Shown: positions 34,816 through 46,100 of the stretch, piece by piece | Numbering within the stretch: position 1 is the stretch's first letter | Layout: each line of letters starts with the position of its first letter | Assembly: GCA_941918925.1 (NCBI GenBank) | Contig: OW799235.1 | Location: forward strand, 36,540,701-36,604,700 | Length of the DNA stretch: 64,000 nt | Reading direction: 5' to 3' | From: Phyto melanocephala | Taxonomy: Eukaryota > Arthropoda > Insecta > Diptera > Rhinophoridae | Notes under the pieces: generated by a model | What the model saw: the letters and a program-made list of their open reading frames with translations, nothing else | Database searches by the model: none | What the model was told of the DNA's origin: nothing | Translations under genes and position numbers: made by a program

Positions 34816-36594
34816 ATGGCCCCTCCACCCATAGCATTCATACCTAATTTGTGACTACCTGTAACCCATAGTCTATTGCGACTTTAATCTCTTTAACTTT
34901 TTTAAGTGTGAGGACCACGATTTTCATATTTTCATAAGCAAATATACGTATGTAACTACATGTCTCATGTGTATGGATCGTATCCGCTGTGAGCGTGCGA
35001 TGCAGCCTCCCGACTACCTTCACTCGACTTGTGTGCTCTACTGGTATCAGAGTCTTCCTAACCTCTTTAAGACGAGGCCCAGGATTATCCAATGCTCCAA
35101 TAAGAAGTTTAGTAGCGTAATTTAATGAATTTCTTTGAGAAAACTTTGTTTCAAACAGTTTGGTGCGTTTCAAATAATTTTATTTTTTTTTTATTTTGCC
35201 ATAATCTCAAGTTAACAGCAATTGAAAATTAATATCTGCTGAAGATTAAATTCCTTTTTCTCTAAATTTTTAAAAGTTAATAATAAAGGTTCTGGTGTAA
35301 TTTTATTTATGCTTTTAATTTGGGAGTACCAAAGGATGCGTTACCTATTCTACGTCTTGTTTTCCTAGGAGAATTTATTAACCTAATTTATTACTCCACC
35401 TGGATATTTGAGAAATAGCTAATAATTTAAGATATTGGACACTGAGAATGGCAAGTCTTTACATACAATTGCTCTGGTGAGCTGACCAGAATTCTAATGA
35501 AAAAACTCAAAAGTTCCAGCAATATTTTTTAAGCTGAGAAATGCTACAAAAGTGGTTAATCATGCTGCGATTTATGTAGAACTTAAACGTATATATTTTA
35601 ACTCATTTACATTTATTTTCCTGTGAAGGGTAATAATGAATGTGACAGCAGCGTACATTATTCGCTAATTAGTAAAACTAGCCACAACGAACGTGGCACA
35701 TGCATATGACAAAGCCGATCCAGAATAAACGACAAACTGTACTATGTAAGAAATAAGGTCTACAGAATTTAGTTGAGCTTAACCACTTTAAAGCCGACTG
35801 AGGCGTATAAATAAAATTGTTACATCACGTCAGATTTAGTATTAAAACGTACATCTTAAAGAAGGACAAAATTGGTTTGTTTTACTTCTATGTTTGATTT
35901 GAACAAAATATATAAAAAAGAATATAAAATTAAATTGTATAATAAAACAAGTTAGAAAAATTATCGCAAACACGCGGCATTTTGTAGATTTATGAGTAAT
36001 TTAAATGTTTTGATGACTTTTGTACACATATTTTTTATGACTGCCATTAAACAAGTGTTGCGGAAAGTAAACAAAGTAAGATCTCCGTTATCTAAGCATT
36101 TTTTGTTGGAATGTGATATCTAACTAAATAAAAAATTTTTGTTATAAATTCTGTTGTTTAAAAGATGTATCAAATACGACTTACTATTCAGTACATTGGT
36201 AATCCATAAGAAAGCATTTTCTGTATTAATTTTCATTTGCAAAAACTTTTGTCTATTTGACTTTTTAAGTTTTTTACATTTAATACTTATTTTCCCAATT
36301 AATACAATTTGAAAATGTAACATGAGAGCTACTTCACATAATTATTAGAAAATGTTTAAGTGGAACATATGCGCGAATTTTCGATTACTTCTTCAATTAA
36401 AAAAAAATATACTAAAACGTACTGAAGCTTAGGATGAATGCGTTCTCTCAGCTTTAATTGCGATAAATGATTTGCTTGTTTCATTATTGGTTATTTTAAC
36501 AGGAAAAGCAAACATCGCCTAAGCCAGGCAAAAAAGTTTGAAGAACAAGAATTAAAGGCATTACTTCATTAAGAACGTTGTCAAATAACCAAAC
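34816..36594. other. Unassigned DNA with one 109-residue open frame
   Basis: A minus-strand open frame at 34844-35173 encodes 109 residues including LLIGALDNPGPRLKEVRKTL and VEHTSRVKVVGRLHR. I recognise no domain, and base composition here is mildly less AT-rich than around it. It could be a fragment of a decayed element or an exon; I cannot tell. The rest is AT-rich and featureless. Confidence 0.25.
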
Positions 36595-36596
36595 TA

Positions 36597-37154
36597 AAGG
36601 GTGGTTAATTTAAAGGGCCGATGTTGATTTTGAATAAAACCACAAATTATTTAGAAAATTATTGTCATTTTTTCTTATTATGATAATATTGGTATGTTTC
36701 AATTATGTATGGAACAAAATGTTAGCCAAATGGCCACCGCGACCTCGGCGCCACACCTCCATCCGATGGTCCAACCTTTTAATGACAAAAAATGTTGGTC
36801 ACGATGATGAGTCGAGGTTGGCTGCACTTTTGCCAGACTATCGCGAGAAACAGCAACATTTTCCGATCAACGAACTAAGAAGGCATTCACAAATGGTTTC
36901 ACAGTATTGTTTTGCTGAAATTTAAATATTTTTCACAATTCTCCCGATTGTGGAGGAATTTGAACGATTATGTTGACCAAAGAATCAAAAAATTTACGGA
37001 ATACATTTTGATTTGAACGCCCATTTTCTTAACAATCCTGAATAACTTTAATGCGTTGATCGATTGTGTATCTTTTCATGGTTCAAATTGAAAAAAACTT
37101 GACGTTTAGGTGTGGTTCACATTCAACAAAGGCCCTTTAAATTTAACCACCTTT
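36597..37154 (-). mobile_element. Internally deleted mariner, second copy
   Basis: AAAGGGTGGTTAATTTAAAG at 36597 and the inverse CCTTTAAATTTAACCACC near 37135-37152, with TA outside each end. Minus-strand N-terminal code near 37080-36940 matches the 19531 copy (CCATGGTTC-type start region, QHNRSNSSTI-like segment). The other half keeps WPPRPRRH-like sequence (36723-36760), and the core is missing. It abuts a HINE-A 3' end on the right. Confidence 0.8.
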
Positions 37155-37156
37155 TA

Positions 37157-37290
37157 CAAAGAAAGTGGTACATATTTTAGCATAAAGAGATTATTCCATA
37201 GCGATTAACAAAGTAATAAAAAGTAAGAGTACACTAAATTGGTGGTGGGTATTAAAGATTCGGCACAGCCGAATATAGTGCTCTTAATTG
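37157..37290 (+). repeat. HINE-A 3' end
   Basis: AAAGAAAGTGGTACATATTT, TATTCCATAGCGATTAAC, TTGGTGGTGGGTATTAAAGA, the perfect hairpin ATTCGGCACAGCCGAAT (37258-37274) and AGTGCTCTTA. It is joined to the mariner at exactly the HINE-A position used at 19531. Confidence 0.8.
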
Positions 37291-37703
37291 TTTTTAATTT
37301 GGTTTATCATGTATTAGGTCACTATAATCCAGCGTTGGTTTAAAATTTAGCATTTAAGGTTTACTATTAATTAAAACTTTAATATGGTTGTCCTTCAAAA
37401 ATAGTATGTTCCTCCTCCAGTTGAATAATTTTCTGATATTTTAAAAATATAAAAAAATTGAAAAATACAAAAAAAGATGATAAAATGTAAAAATGCAATT
37501 GATTTAACAAACAACATTTAATTTTTAATCATAATTAGATTAATGCATTAATTAATTAAAAATATTAAATGATAAGATGCAGTCGTCGTTATATGCTTGA
37601 ACCATACACATACGAATCAAGAATAGCATTTTGCTTGAAAACCTAAAAAGCGACTAAAGAGAAATTTGCAAACAGACTACTTGCAATAAATCGTTGGCGG
37701 TAT
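37291..37703. other. Unassigned AT-rich DNA
   Basis: Nothing recognised. Confidence 0.4.
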
Positions 37704-38015
37704 TAACAAGTAAGAGTGCTATATTCGGCCGTGCCGAATCTTATATACCCTTCACAACGTGAAGTCATGCAATAACAGTAGTTTGTATCACCATTCATCT
37801 CATATGAAATACGTACATACATATATAAAAACATAACATTGTAAAATTAAAAATTTACGTATGTATTTAAAAAAAAAATTTAAAAAAAAATAAAAAAAAA
37901 AATTTTAAAAAAATAAAAAAAAATTAAAAACAATAAAAAAAAATTTAAAAAAGTAATAATAAAAATATAAATAATATATTAAATAAAAAATAAAAAAATT
38001 TAAAAAAAAATTAAA
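37704..38015 (-). repeat. HINE-B short form, 3' end and AT core
   Basis: CAAGTAAGAGTGCTATATTC, hairpin ATTCGGCCGTGCCGAAT, TATACCCTTCACAACGTG, ATTTCATATGAGATGAATGG-type sequence (reverse), then about 150 bp of almost pure A/T. Same layout as 39871-40586, but cut within the AT core. Confidence 0.8.
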
Positions 38016-39055
38016 TTAATTGTCACAATTTTTTCTTCAATTTTAATAGTTTTCGAAAAACTTTAAAGCAAAATCCTTTTATTCACGGTTTTCTATTTTT
38101 TCAAACGCTTTAATTTAAACCAACTGAAACAGCTAATTATTTATTTATAAAATAAAAATAAAATAATTATGTTTGACAGATGCAGACATATTTTCATAAA
38201 AGTTGGTAACGATGATTAATTGTATATAAAAAAAACAGTTAGCTAATTTGATACGATTTCCTGATTGATCTACCTTGTACAAAACAACACAATATTTATT
38301 ATATTTTTCCTTCTGAATAAAAATTTATAATAAATAAAGTGAATAAAATATTGAAAATTTCAAATCTTATTAAAGAAGTGTCAACACAGACTTTAACTTA
38401 ATATTATTTATTTTTTTCCATCTCCTACGTTTCTGTCTTACGCTTCAAAAGTTTCAATTAAGCTGTTAATCCCTGTTGAAAAAACGTTTTGCAAGTATGG
38501 ATTTTTTTTTTATGTTTTGCAATACTGGCCACCACAATATGGTTTACTTTTACAATGAAATGTATCAAAAATTTTACGGGTTTCTTGTCGTTGGTGTATG
38601 CATGTACGTTTAGTTAGGCACACCTAAATTGTATTTATTTCTTACCATGCCGTAGATAGAATCTTTAAAAAAAAAGTCTAAATGTTTTGGTATGTTAATT
38701 TTCTTCTTTTTTTCTCTCTCTCTCTGCATGTAATACTTTTACTGTTTTGTGAAATACTTAATATCAGAATGCTGTTTAATTGAAAGCTCACCAACAAAAA
38801 ATATATACGAACAAACAAGTAAAATATTTTCGAAACCATGCAACATTGTTTCCGTTTCCATGTCAGTTTTTAATTCGTCGTATTACATTCTCAACCCCGT
38901 TTTTTTCTTGCTTTTAACGTATTGTTGTTAACATGTTCGCATATCCGCTTTGTTATTTCTTTTTTTTGCCTAGAAAAAGATTGGAGTATCATAAGTTGTT
39001 CATTGCGTTTGTATTCTACATCTCAAAATATTAAAATACCCAGGGTCTCAATACA
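38016..39055. other. Unassigned AT-rich DNA
   Basis: Contains a CT run at 38712-38725. No gene seen. Confidence 0.4.
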
Positions 39056-39870
39056 GTTGTGTCTAGGGTTTGGGATTTCCCGGTCTTTTTATGTTCCCGG
39101 GAAACGGGAATTAAAAAATCGTCTTCCCGGGAATTCCCGGGATTTCCGAAAATAATATTTCTTTTAAAATAAATAATGTTGGTTAACTTTAACATCACGA
39201 TTTGGTTAATAATTCATTGTTTTAGTAGTATTTTATTTTCCATTAGAGTCCTTATTGTGTCAGCATTACATCTTCCGGAAATATAAACTTAACCCAAATT
39301 ATAAAAATAATTATTGGCATGTAAACAGATATCTTTTTTTGGGCAACACTACTTCACTCGTATAATACAAAATATATATATAGGTTCCTCTAACTCCCAC
39401 TGGAGTATAGGGCGCCAAAATAATACAAAAGCAAACCTTAAATTGTCGCAAATTTGACTCGATATTGTTTTCACCATCGTATTTTTAACGGCGTTGTAAT
39501 ATTTTATTACAATGTTTTTAACATCAGTTTCATTTTGGTAACGTCATATTTTTACTGAAAAAAATTTGACGAATAAAAGAACTTTGTGTAATTGTTCGAA
39601 TAGATATTCCATCGACTGCTGCCAATTTTGAAAAAATTTCTGATAATGTTTAGGTGTCTAAAAAACTTTTAATGGTGGAATTATTTTTTACTTGGTGCAG
39701 GTGTTGAAGAATCGTTTTCAAATTTTATTTTATGAACGAAAAGAAGATGCCGTATGAGACCACTAGTACTACCGCCCTTGAACATTAACCTTTTCGGGAA
39801 ATATTACGTTGTCTACTTTTGAAAATAGTTCCAAACTTTAGACATTTTGCTTCTAAGCAAAGCGAATTTA

Positions 39871-40586
39871 AACAAGTAACAGTGCTATATTCGGCCGTGC
39901 CGAATCTTATATACCCTTCACAACGTGTAGTCATGCAATAACAATTGCTTGTATCACCATTCATCCCATATAAAATACGTGCATACGTACACGTTAGAAT
40001 AAATGTGGCATCGAATCCCAGCTGAGCCAAAAAAATTTTATTTTATTTTATTTAATATATTATTTATACTTTATTATTTTTTTTTATATTTTTTTTAAAT
40101 TTTTTTAAAAAATTTTTTTAGAAAAATTTTTAAAAAATTTTTTTTATTTTTTTTATATTTTTAATATTTTTTTTTTTTTGTAATTTTTTTTGTTTGGTAT
40201 GTTTTTTACATGTATCTATGTATGTATGTTGTTGTTGTAATTGTGAAAAAAAACGAGGTGGTCGTGGTTTTTTGCTCATATCTCAGAAAGTTATGCGGCG
40301 ATTGTACTGAATTTCAATAGCGATTCATTCCTGGATATTTCCAAGAGATTGATACCATATACAGATCTGAGGAACATATAGTTGCTTCTGAAAGTTGATT
40401 TCAACCAACACACGGACAGACGGATAGACGGACAGACGGAATGACGGTCAGGGCTTAATCGACTCCCCTATTCATAAGCTTTTAGAAAATATATACTTTA
40501 TGGGGTCGGAAATGAAAATTGTAGAAATTACAAACGGAATGACAAAGCTATATATACCCTTGTGCACCACAGGTGAAGGGTATAAA
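39871..40586 (-). repeat. HINE-B short form, complete
   Basis: Left edge AACAAGTAACAGTGCTATAT with hairpin ATTCGGCCGTGCCGAAT; right edge ACAGGTGAAGGGTATA. Between them, in reverse order: TTCCGACCCCATAAAGTATA, GGGGAGTCGATTAAGCCCTG, GTCCGTCTGTC repeats, GTTGAAATCAACTTTCAGAA, and an AT-only core (about 40030-40200). Inserted in the hAT-like element. Frames over it are not genes. Confidence 0.85.
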
Positions 40587-40605
40587 AAAAGTATTATTTG
40601 AAAAA

Positions 40606-40818
40606 GACCGTATTTAGACTACGCAATTAACGCCGCAACTTTCGCGTGCAACATTTTGTTGGTTAGCAAGAGAACACAGAAAAGCATAAATCGAAAACTG
40701 TCATAATAAATGCTCGAGAAAAAAATTGTAATGTAAATGTGAAAAGATTTTCGAAGCAACTTAAAAAGAGGATAACGAAAAAAAAACTCGGCGTTAATTG
40801 CATAGTCTAAATGCGGTC
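40606..40818. mobile_element. Small inverted-repeat element, 213 bp
   Basis: GACCGTATTTAGACTACGCA then ATTAACGCCG at 40606-40635 pairs, with two mismatches over 30 bp, with the inverse at 40789-40818. Non-coding. Sits inside the hAT-like element beside the HINE-B. Confidence 0.65.
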
Positions 40819-41346
40819 AAAGTCAATCATAAATAAAAAAAATTATACTTACAAATTCTGTGACCACTTTTAAAAACAATTTGTGATTATAATTATAAAA
40901 ATGAACCACGGAATCTACTGCTGGTTTTACGATTGTTATAAAAAACATTTATATACAAGAAAACATTTAATTATGTATGTATATAATTAATTCACTTGAA
41001 ATTTATAAGCACTTATTAAAAATAATTCCAGAAAGTCGTTAACTTTAAGGTGAAATATTTTTGACCGATGATGTTTGTTTTTCTTTTACATAGTCGTATT
41101 TGAGAAAAGTTGTAAATACTTAACAAACAAAAAATGCTAACAAATTAAAAACCTTACTTTTTATTCAAATATTCTTTAAATTTACCAAAACAGATAAGAA
41201 ATTAAAAATAAAATTAAATATATTTCCTAATATACTATATATTTTTTATTTCCCGTTTTCCCGGGAATAAGAGCAAAGTTTTTCAGGGAATAGTAAGTGG
41301 TTCATTCCCGGGAATTCCCGCCCGGTTCCCAAACCCTAGTTGTGTC

Positions 41347-42776
41347 CGTTCATCGTCTTGTTCATTCAAAGAAGACTGGACTCGAAAGGGAAACAAATGT
41401 TTTGAAAATATGTATTCAAAAGTAATTCAAGATTAAAAATGTGTAATAAAATTTGCATACACCTTTCGGCTAGGAATCGAATAAAGTTCAGTAGGACTTT
41501 AACACGAGGGAATAGAATAACAAATATATGTCAAAGCCTTAATGATTGTCGCTCACTGGTTGCTGGAGCTGAGCTACTTGAGGACTTAGGAATCGCTTGC
41601 CATATACGTCGTATTCTGAAAGTGATATATAAGCAAACATTTTAGATTAATATAGAACTATGTATGTGTTGATAGTAGGTTTATCAAATTCGGTGCATCC
41701 AAATATAGCGAAGGTTTTTTTATTCTTTTTTATTTTGGTTGCGCATTGTAGAGTTTTGGCATTTAGTTTAAATTCTTTATTTCTTTCTTCAGCAACAAAC
41801 ATTTTTTAACGTTGAATTGTAAATATTAACTTCAGCCTAAAATTTTTTTCCCAGTTATCCCAGCAAACAAATCGGTTATGAGGTTGTCCAATATATATGA
41901 CACATATTTTTTAAGATCTTTAATAATAAACTCTTTGTGTATTCAATAATTCTAATCTTGTATTACAAAGCCAAAATATATTAACCTTTCTTAGCAGAAT
42001 GGTAGAAAAAGAGAAGACAGTTTCATAATTTTATTTGTTTATAAAAATTTGGTTTCTTTTAGTTTATTTATTTTGTGAAGAAATATAATTGCGTTGCTAC
42101 ACAATGAGAAGCGCTATTAAGTTTTCGGAAATTTTTTATAAAAATTTACAATTTAATTGTTATCACGATATCACCTACATAATAACAAACTCGTATTATT
42201 AAGCATTTCAAGATATGATAAAATATTATGATTGAAACATGTAAATTAAAACCATTATTTTGTTAAGGTGATATATATTTATTTTTAATAGCCCAGTTAT
42301 CATAAACCGTTTTCTGTAAAATAAGTATGTATTTACATACTGTCAACTATAAAGTTTAAAGCGTTCAAAACGACACCTAAAAAATAATTTATCGCAATTT
42401 ACCAAGGTTTAACTTCTTCTAGAGCAAATATTTCATTATCGCCTGAAGTCTCGTTTATGTTGTTGTTTTTATAAAAATTTGTTTTTATAATTTCAGTATT
42501 TTTGCCAATAACTTTGCCGGCACTGAACTGATTGAACCAAAGTTTTCCATTGATGTTTATATATATAAACATATATGTATATCGTATAGTAACATTCGAC
42601 AAACGGATCAATAGATTAACTGGGAGCAGCAACAGAATAGTAAACTTATCAGATTAGAATTCGTATTTCGGTTAAGCAATGATGATCATCAATGATGATG
42701 ATCAAACTAACTAATTAAATTAAGCAAATCAACGCACAAAAAAAAATGAGTAAAAACAAAGATATAAGTGTACATT
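41347..42776. other. Unassigned AT-rich DNA
   Basis: A 68-residue open frame at 41439-41645 has no recognised domain. No paired repeats found. Confidence 0.35.
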
Positions 42777-44456
42777 TTATGCCATGTGGAAAAACTGCTG
42801 ACTTCTTCTTTGTTTTTTGTATTCGCTGCAATCGGTCTCACGTATTAGGGTCCAAATATAGTCACCCATCATAGCCGTGTCATAGATGCCCTGATAGCGT
42901 CGTTCCATAGCCTTCAATTCCTGATGAAAGCGCTCGCCGTGTTCGTCGCTCACGTCTCCTAAATTCTCAGGGAAAAAATCCAAATGAGAATGCAGAAAGT
43001 GTATTTTAAGTGACATGTGCACTCCCATGGCTTCATAGTTCTTTACCAGATCCTCAACTATGTCCTTATAATTCGGGCTTTTGTTGTTTCCAAAAAAGTT
43101 TTCCACAACAAGCCTGAAGGAATTCCATGCTGCGGCTTCGATGGGTGATAACAGCTTTGGGAATTTTTCATCTTTCAAAATTTTTTTTATCTCGGGTCCT
43201 GCGAAAACTCCTTCTTTAATTTTTGCCAGCGAAAGGTAAGGGAAAATTGACCGTAAATAGGCAAAAGCTTCACCTTCTTTGTCTAATTTTTTGGCAAAAT
43301 TTTTAATCAAACCCAATTTTATGTGCAGCGGCGGAAGTATTATATTTTCACGGTTCTCTATTAGTGGTTTGCGCTGAACATTCGCTTCTCCAACTACAGG
43401 TTTCGTTCGTACCGGCCATTTTTTTTTTATATAATGCTGATCATCAGCGCGGCTATTCCAAAGGCACAGACACAGAGTCCACACAGAATGGCCACAACTT
43501 TAAGGTCGGCGCATATTTTCCAATTGTATTTCCTATACTCTATGCATTTCAGCAAAATGTCCATAGTTTCATAGTTCTCCTTTGAATGAACCGCATGAGC
43601 AATAGGAACAGATGGCTTTTCATTCCCATTATGTAAGAGAACTGCCTTCAAGCTCTCTTTGTTGCTGTCAATAAACAACCTCCATTCGTTGGGGTTGTGA
43701 ATTTGGTGAAGCTCTTGGAACAAGCCTGAAATGTCGCTGCAAAAACATATTTGGTCTTTCTTTGTATAAAATTTTGCATACTCCTTGTGACGGTTTCTGT
43801 ACGCTGTTACTTTCACTTCTGAAGCCGCAAATCCACACTGTATCATCCTAGACGCAAAAAGTTCGGCTTTCTCCTTAGTGAGACCAAAATCGCGCACCCA
43901 ATCGTTTAGTTCGGCCTGTGACAGTAATTTTCGCTTTGCACCCGGCTCAAATTCGCTTGCATTTGACTCGGACCAGGATGCACCAGGGCACACTGGATAT
44001 GGCACATCATGCGAATGTGGTACTGGAAGCGCAAACGATCCCACTTGAGCGTAGTTCCATTTAAAAAATCTTCCTACCCCACTGTTTGTGGTGAGGCAAA
44101 AATAACAGTCTGTGGAATGGCATAGCGGCTTTTTCCACATCATTGGTGTATCGAATTTCATATGGCGGCTAAAATTAAAATAAATTACTATATTCGCTAT
44201 GTATAATGTGTTTAAATAAAAATTCTTACCCTCCGCCAGCTGCCCAGTTGGTTAAGATTATATAGCAAAGATCACACAGCGACTTAGGTGTCCATGGTTC
44301 TGTGATATTTGGTGAAATACCAAAATAATTCAAATAGTGCAATTGTACTGCTGGAGTAAACTTGTGTGCGTGATTTTTTTTTATAAACTGGCCACAAACA
44401 TTGCAGAAATTGTCTGGATCGTTCAAACACTCGAACACACGTAGTCTTTTACTCAT
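42777..44456 (-). pseudogene. Two-exon gene of a large uncharacterised arthropod family, one frameshift
   Basis: Exon 1 (44456-44230) starts at an ATG and encodes a Cys-rich N-terminus: FECLNDPDNFCNVCG and WTPKSLCDLCYIILTNW. After a 61-bp intron, exon 2 continues in frame with HMKFDTPMMWKKP, DCYFC, a middle containing YRNRHKEYAKFY, EWRLFIDSNKESLKAVLLHN and YNWKICADLKVV. Near 43470 the frame breaks: about nine residues usual in the family between the LKVV.. and CLW blocks are missing, and reading resumes one frame over with CLCLWNSRADDQHY, ILPPLHIKLGLIKNFAKKLD, MSLKIHFLHSHLDFFPENLG and SDEHGERFHQELKAMERRYQ, ending at 42777. Total would be about 540 residues. I recall near-identical multi-copy predicted proteins in many arthropods, with no function assigned. 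An RNase H-like (DDE) fold with acids in FIDSN, CADLK and DEHGE is my inference only. Confidence 0.8.
44169..44229 (-). other. Intron, 61 bp
   Basis: Read on the minus strand it opens GTAAGAATTTTT and closes TTATTTTAATTTTAG. Splicing joins GG|C into a Gly codon and gives ...WAAGG-G-RHMKF..., matching how the two blocks are linked in family members. Size and T-rich acceptor tract suit a fly intron. Confidence 0.8.
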
Positions 44457-44927
44457 TGTCTTCCTTGCGTTTTCTAAATATTAACTTCTTTACACTTTCA
44501 CAGACAGTTTTGAAATGCAATTGATAACCGTGTCTCCTTATGTTTAAATATGTATGAGCATGTAGTGCTGTAAATAAATTAAAAAATAATATACGAAGAC
44601 TAATTTGTTTATTTTAAATTAAGTTCAAATATATTTATTCGTTTGCGTTGGGTAGGTAAGCTGTGCAAATAATGAAAATCAAAAAATCGTGAAATAGCGG
44701 AATTTCGGTCGTTTACCAAAAAAATAATAAGTCGGCCATTTGTCATCAGATTTTGTTAAGTAAGGGCTTATTTTCTTTGGAAAAGTGTCAGCTATACGTA
44801 AAAAAATTAAAATCGCTGTTAACATTGCGTTTTATATTTTATATGAATTTTTATATGAATTTTTCAGCCACATTTTTACTAAAAAAACCCAGTTTTTTAA
44901 CCTTTTTAAGCCGCCAACATCACAGTA
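44457..44927. other. Upstream region of the two-exon gene, no element recognised
   Basis: AT-rich. No clear promoter and no inverted repeat matching the 42640-42776 side was found, so I cannot say whether the gene belongs to a transposon. Confidence 0.35.
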
Positions 44928-45224
44928 CAGTCGCGATAATATGAACACCGCAAAATATAAACACTTTTTTCCACTGACTACTCTAAGATATAAACTTAGT
45001 ACTTAATCCCTAAAGTATCAGCAGCTAATTTTTGTACTTTTTTGAAGAATTTTATCTACACAGGTTGGTGCTTAAATTCTGATTCAACTGTTTGTTCACA
45101 AACAAAAATTTCTTGCATACATTTAAGTTAGTGCTGATTCACATTCAGGTAAAATTCCATAATCATTTTTTATGTTTAGATTTAACATGAAATGATCATA
45201 AATATCCACACACAACTAAGAAGG

Positions 45225-45290
45225 CTACATTCGGCCGTAAGTAATCTGGTATTACACTTTACTATCTTGTACATAAGTATAGTGACCAAG
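45225..45290 (-). repeat. HINE 3' end remnant
   Basis: ACATTCGGCCGTAAGTAATC then TTGTACATAAGTATAGTGAC, a decayed version of the terminal hairpin and adjacent sequence of HINE-B, cut by the LINE tail. Confidence 0.45.
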
Positions 45291-45292
45291 GC

Positions 45293-46100
45293 GTAGGTTA
45301 GGTTAGGTTAGATTCGGCAGCCGACCGAAGACATAGATCACTTGGGTCCTCCGAGGGTCCCGTTGTGATACCGTAGGCACCAACGCCCGTTCGCCTATGT
45401 CCTCTGGCCGTCGTTCCTCAGCCATCCTGTCCTGTTTATAAAGGGTTGGATCTTTTCCAGATCAACTGCGGAAAGACAAGTTTTACCTTCAAGTATTCGC
45501 TGACCTGGAATCTGGTCCCCGAATGCAGGACAATTACAGAGAAGATGTTCAGTTGTCTCCTCCTCGTTATCGCAACTTCTGCAGAAGTCGTTGTAAGGGA
45601 TGTTCAGCTTTTTCGCAGCATATAGGCCAGTGTCCAGTAATGACCGCCTTGAGGATCCTTAGGAGGATTTGGGGTATATTCACTGCATATTACGTTCTAT
45701 GCGCATCCCTGTCAGGCCAGATCTTTCTGGTTTCCAAGCAAGTAGGTTCTCTCACCCATCTTTCCTTGGCATCCAAATAGAATCGATGCGAGATCAGCTG
45801 CTTACCCTTCGACAAGGGAATACCCAAAGCACAACTGGATTCAACCGAATCTAAGGTGGTACCAGCTTTTGCAAGTGCATCAGCTCTTTTATTACCATCA
45901 ATCATCCCCATGTACTGGAACCCACACAAGGGTAACCGTCGAATGTCTCGCTATCTCCTCAAGGGACACCCGGCATTCCAGGGCAATTTTCGATTTCCAG
46001 GGATCTAATAGCCACCTTGCTGTCAGTAAATATCTGAATATCCCTGCCAGATACGCGGCTGGCTGTAAGTACTGCGTAACTAAGCCTAGATTGAAGATTT
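45293..46100 (-). pseudogene. LINE ORF2 RNase H/C-terminal relic with (TAACC)n tail
   Basis: Minus-strand reading in mixed frames from 46100: ARWLLDPWKSKIALECR, VTLVWVP.H, NKRADALAKAGTTLDS (end of the RNase H domain, 45900-45850), GIPLSKGKQLI, then LLDTGLYAAKKLNIPYNDFC (about 45640-45580) with RSCDNEEETTEHLLCNCPAF, a CxxC..H..C tail. Downstream comes GGPK.SMSSVGCRI, then CTAACCTAACCTAACC at 45313-45293 as the 3' tail. These features fit an RNase H-bearing LINE clade (I/R1/LOA type). Inserted between the two HINE pieces 45225-45290 and 46101-46320. Confidence 0.8.

Larger units (their letters stand above)
39064..41338. mobile_element. hAT-like non-autonomous element, 2275 bp
   Basis: Ends are TAGGGTTTGGGA...TCCCAAACCCTA, flanked by a perfect 8-bp duplication GTTGTGTC (39056-39063 and 41339-41346), the hallmark of hAT transposons. 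Just inside each end are several CCCGGGAATTCCCGGG-type motifs (39100-39145, 41250-41330), likely subterminal binding repeats. No hAT transposase or BED finger code is visible. A HINE-B (39871-40586) and a 213-bp inverted-repeat element (40606-40818) lie inside, so the original element would be about 1.3-1.5 kb. Confidence 0.8.

Noticed and set aside
39785..40030. Open frames of about 60-128 residues over HINE-B copies (also 53552-53800, 54012-54398, 59451-59696, 61774-61968), with shared peptide stretches
   Set aside because: They are translations of the non-coding repeat; similarity between them is at DNA level, extends across non-coding parts, and the frames start and stop differently in each copy.
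42399..42632. 77-residue minus-strand frame downstream of the two-exon gene, considered as a third exon
   Set aside because: The family's usual C-terminus is already reached at 42777 with a stop, and no splice donor or conserved block links them.
45293..45313. TTAGG-like telomeric repeat
   Set aside because: Only about three GGTTA units, directly continuous with a LINE 3' UTR.
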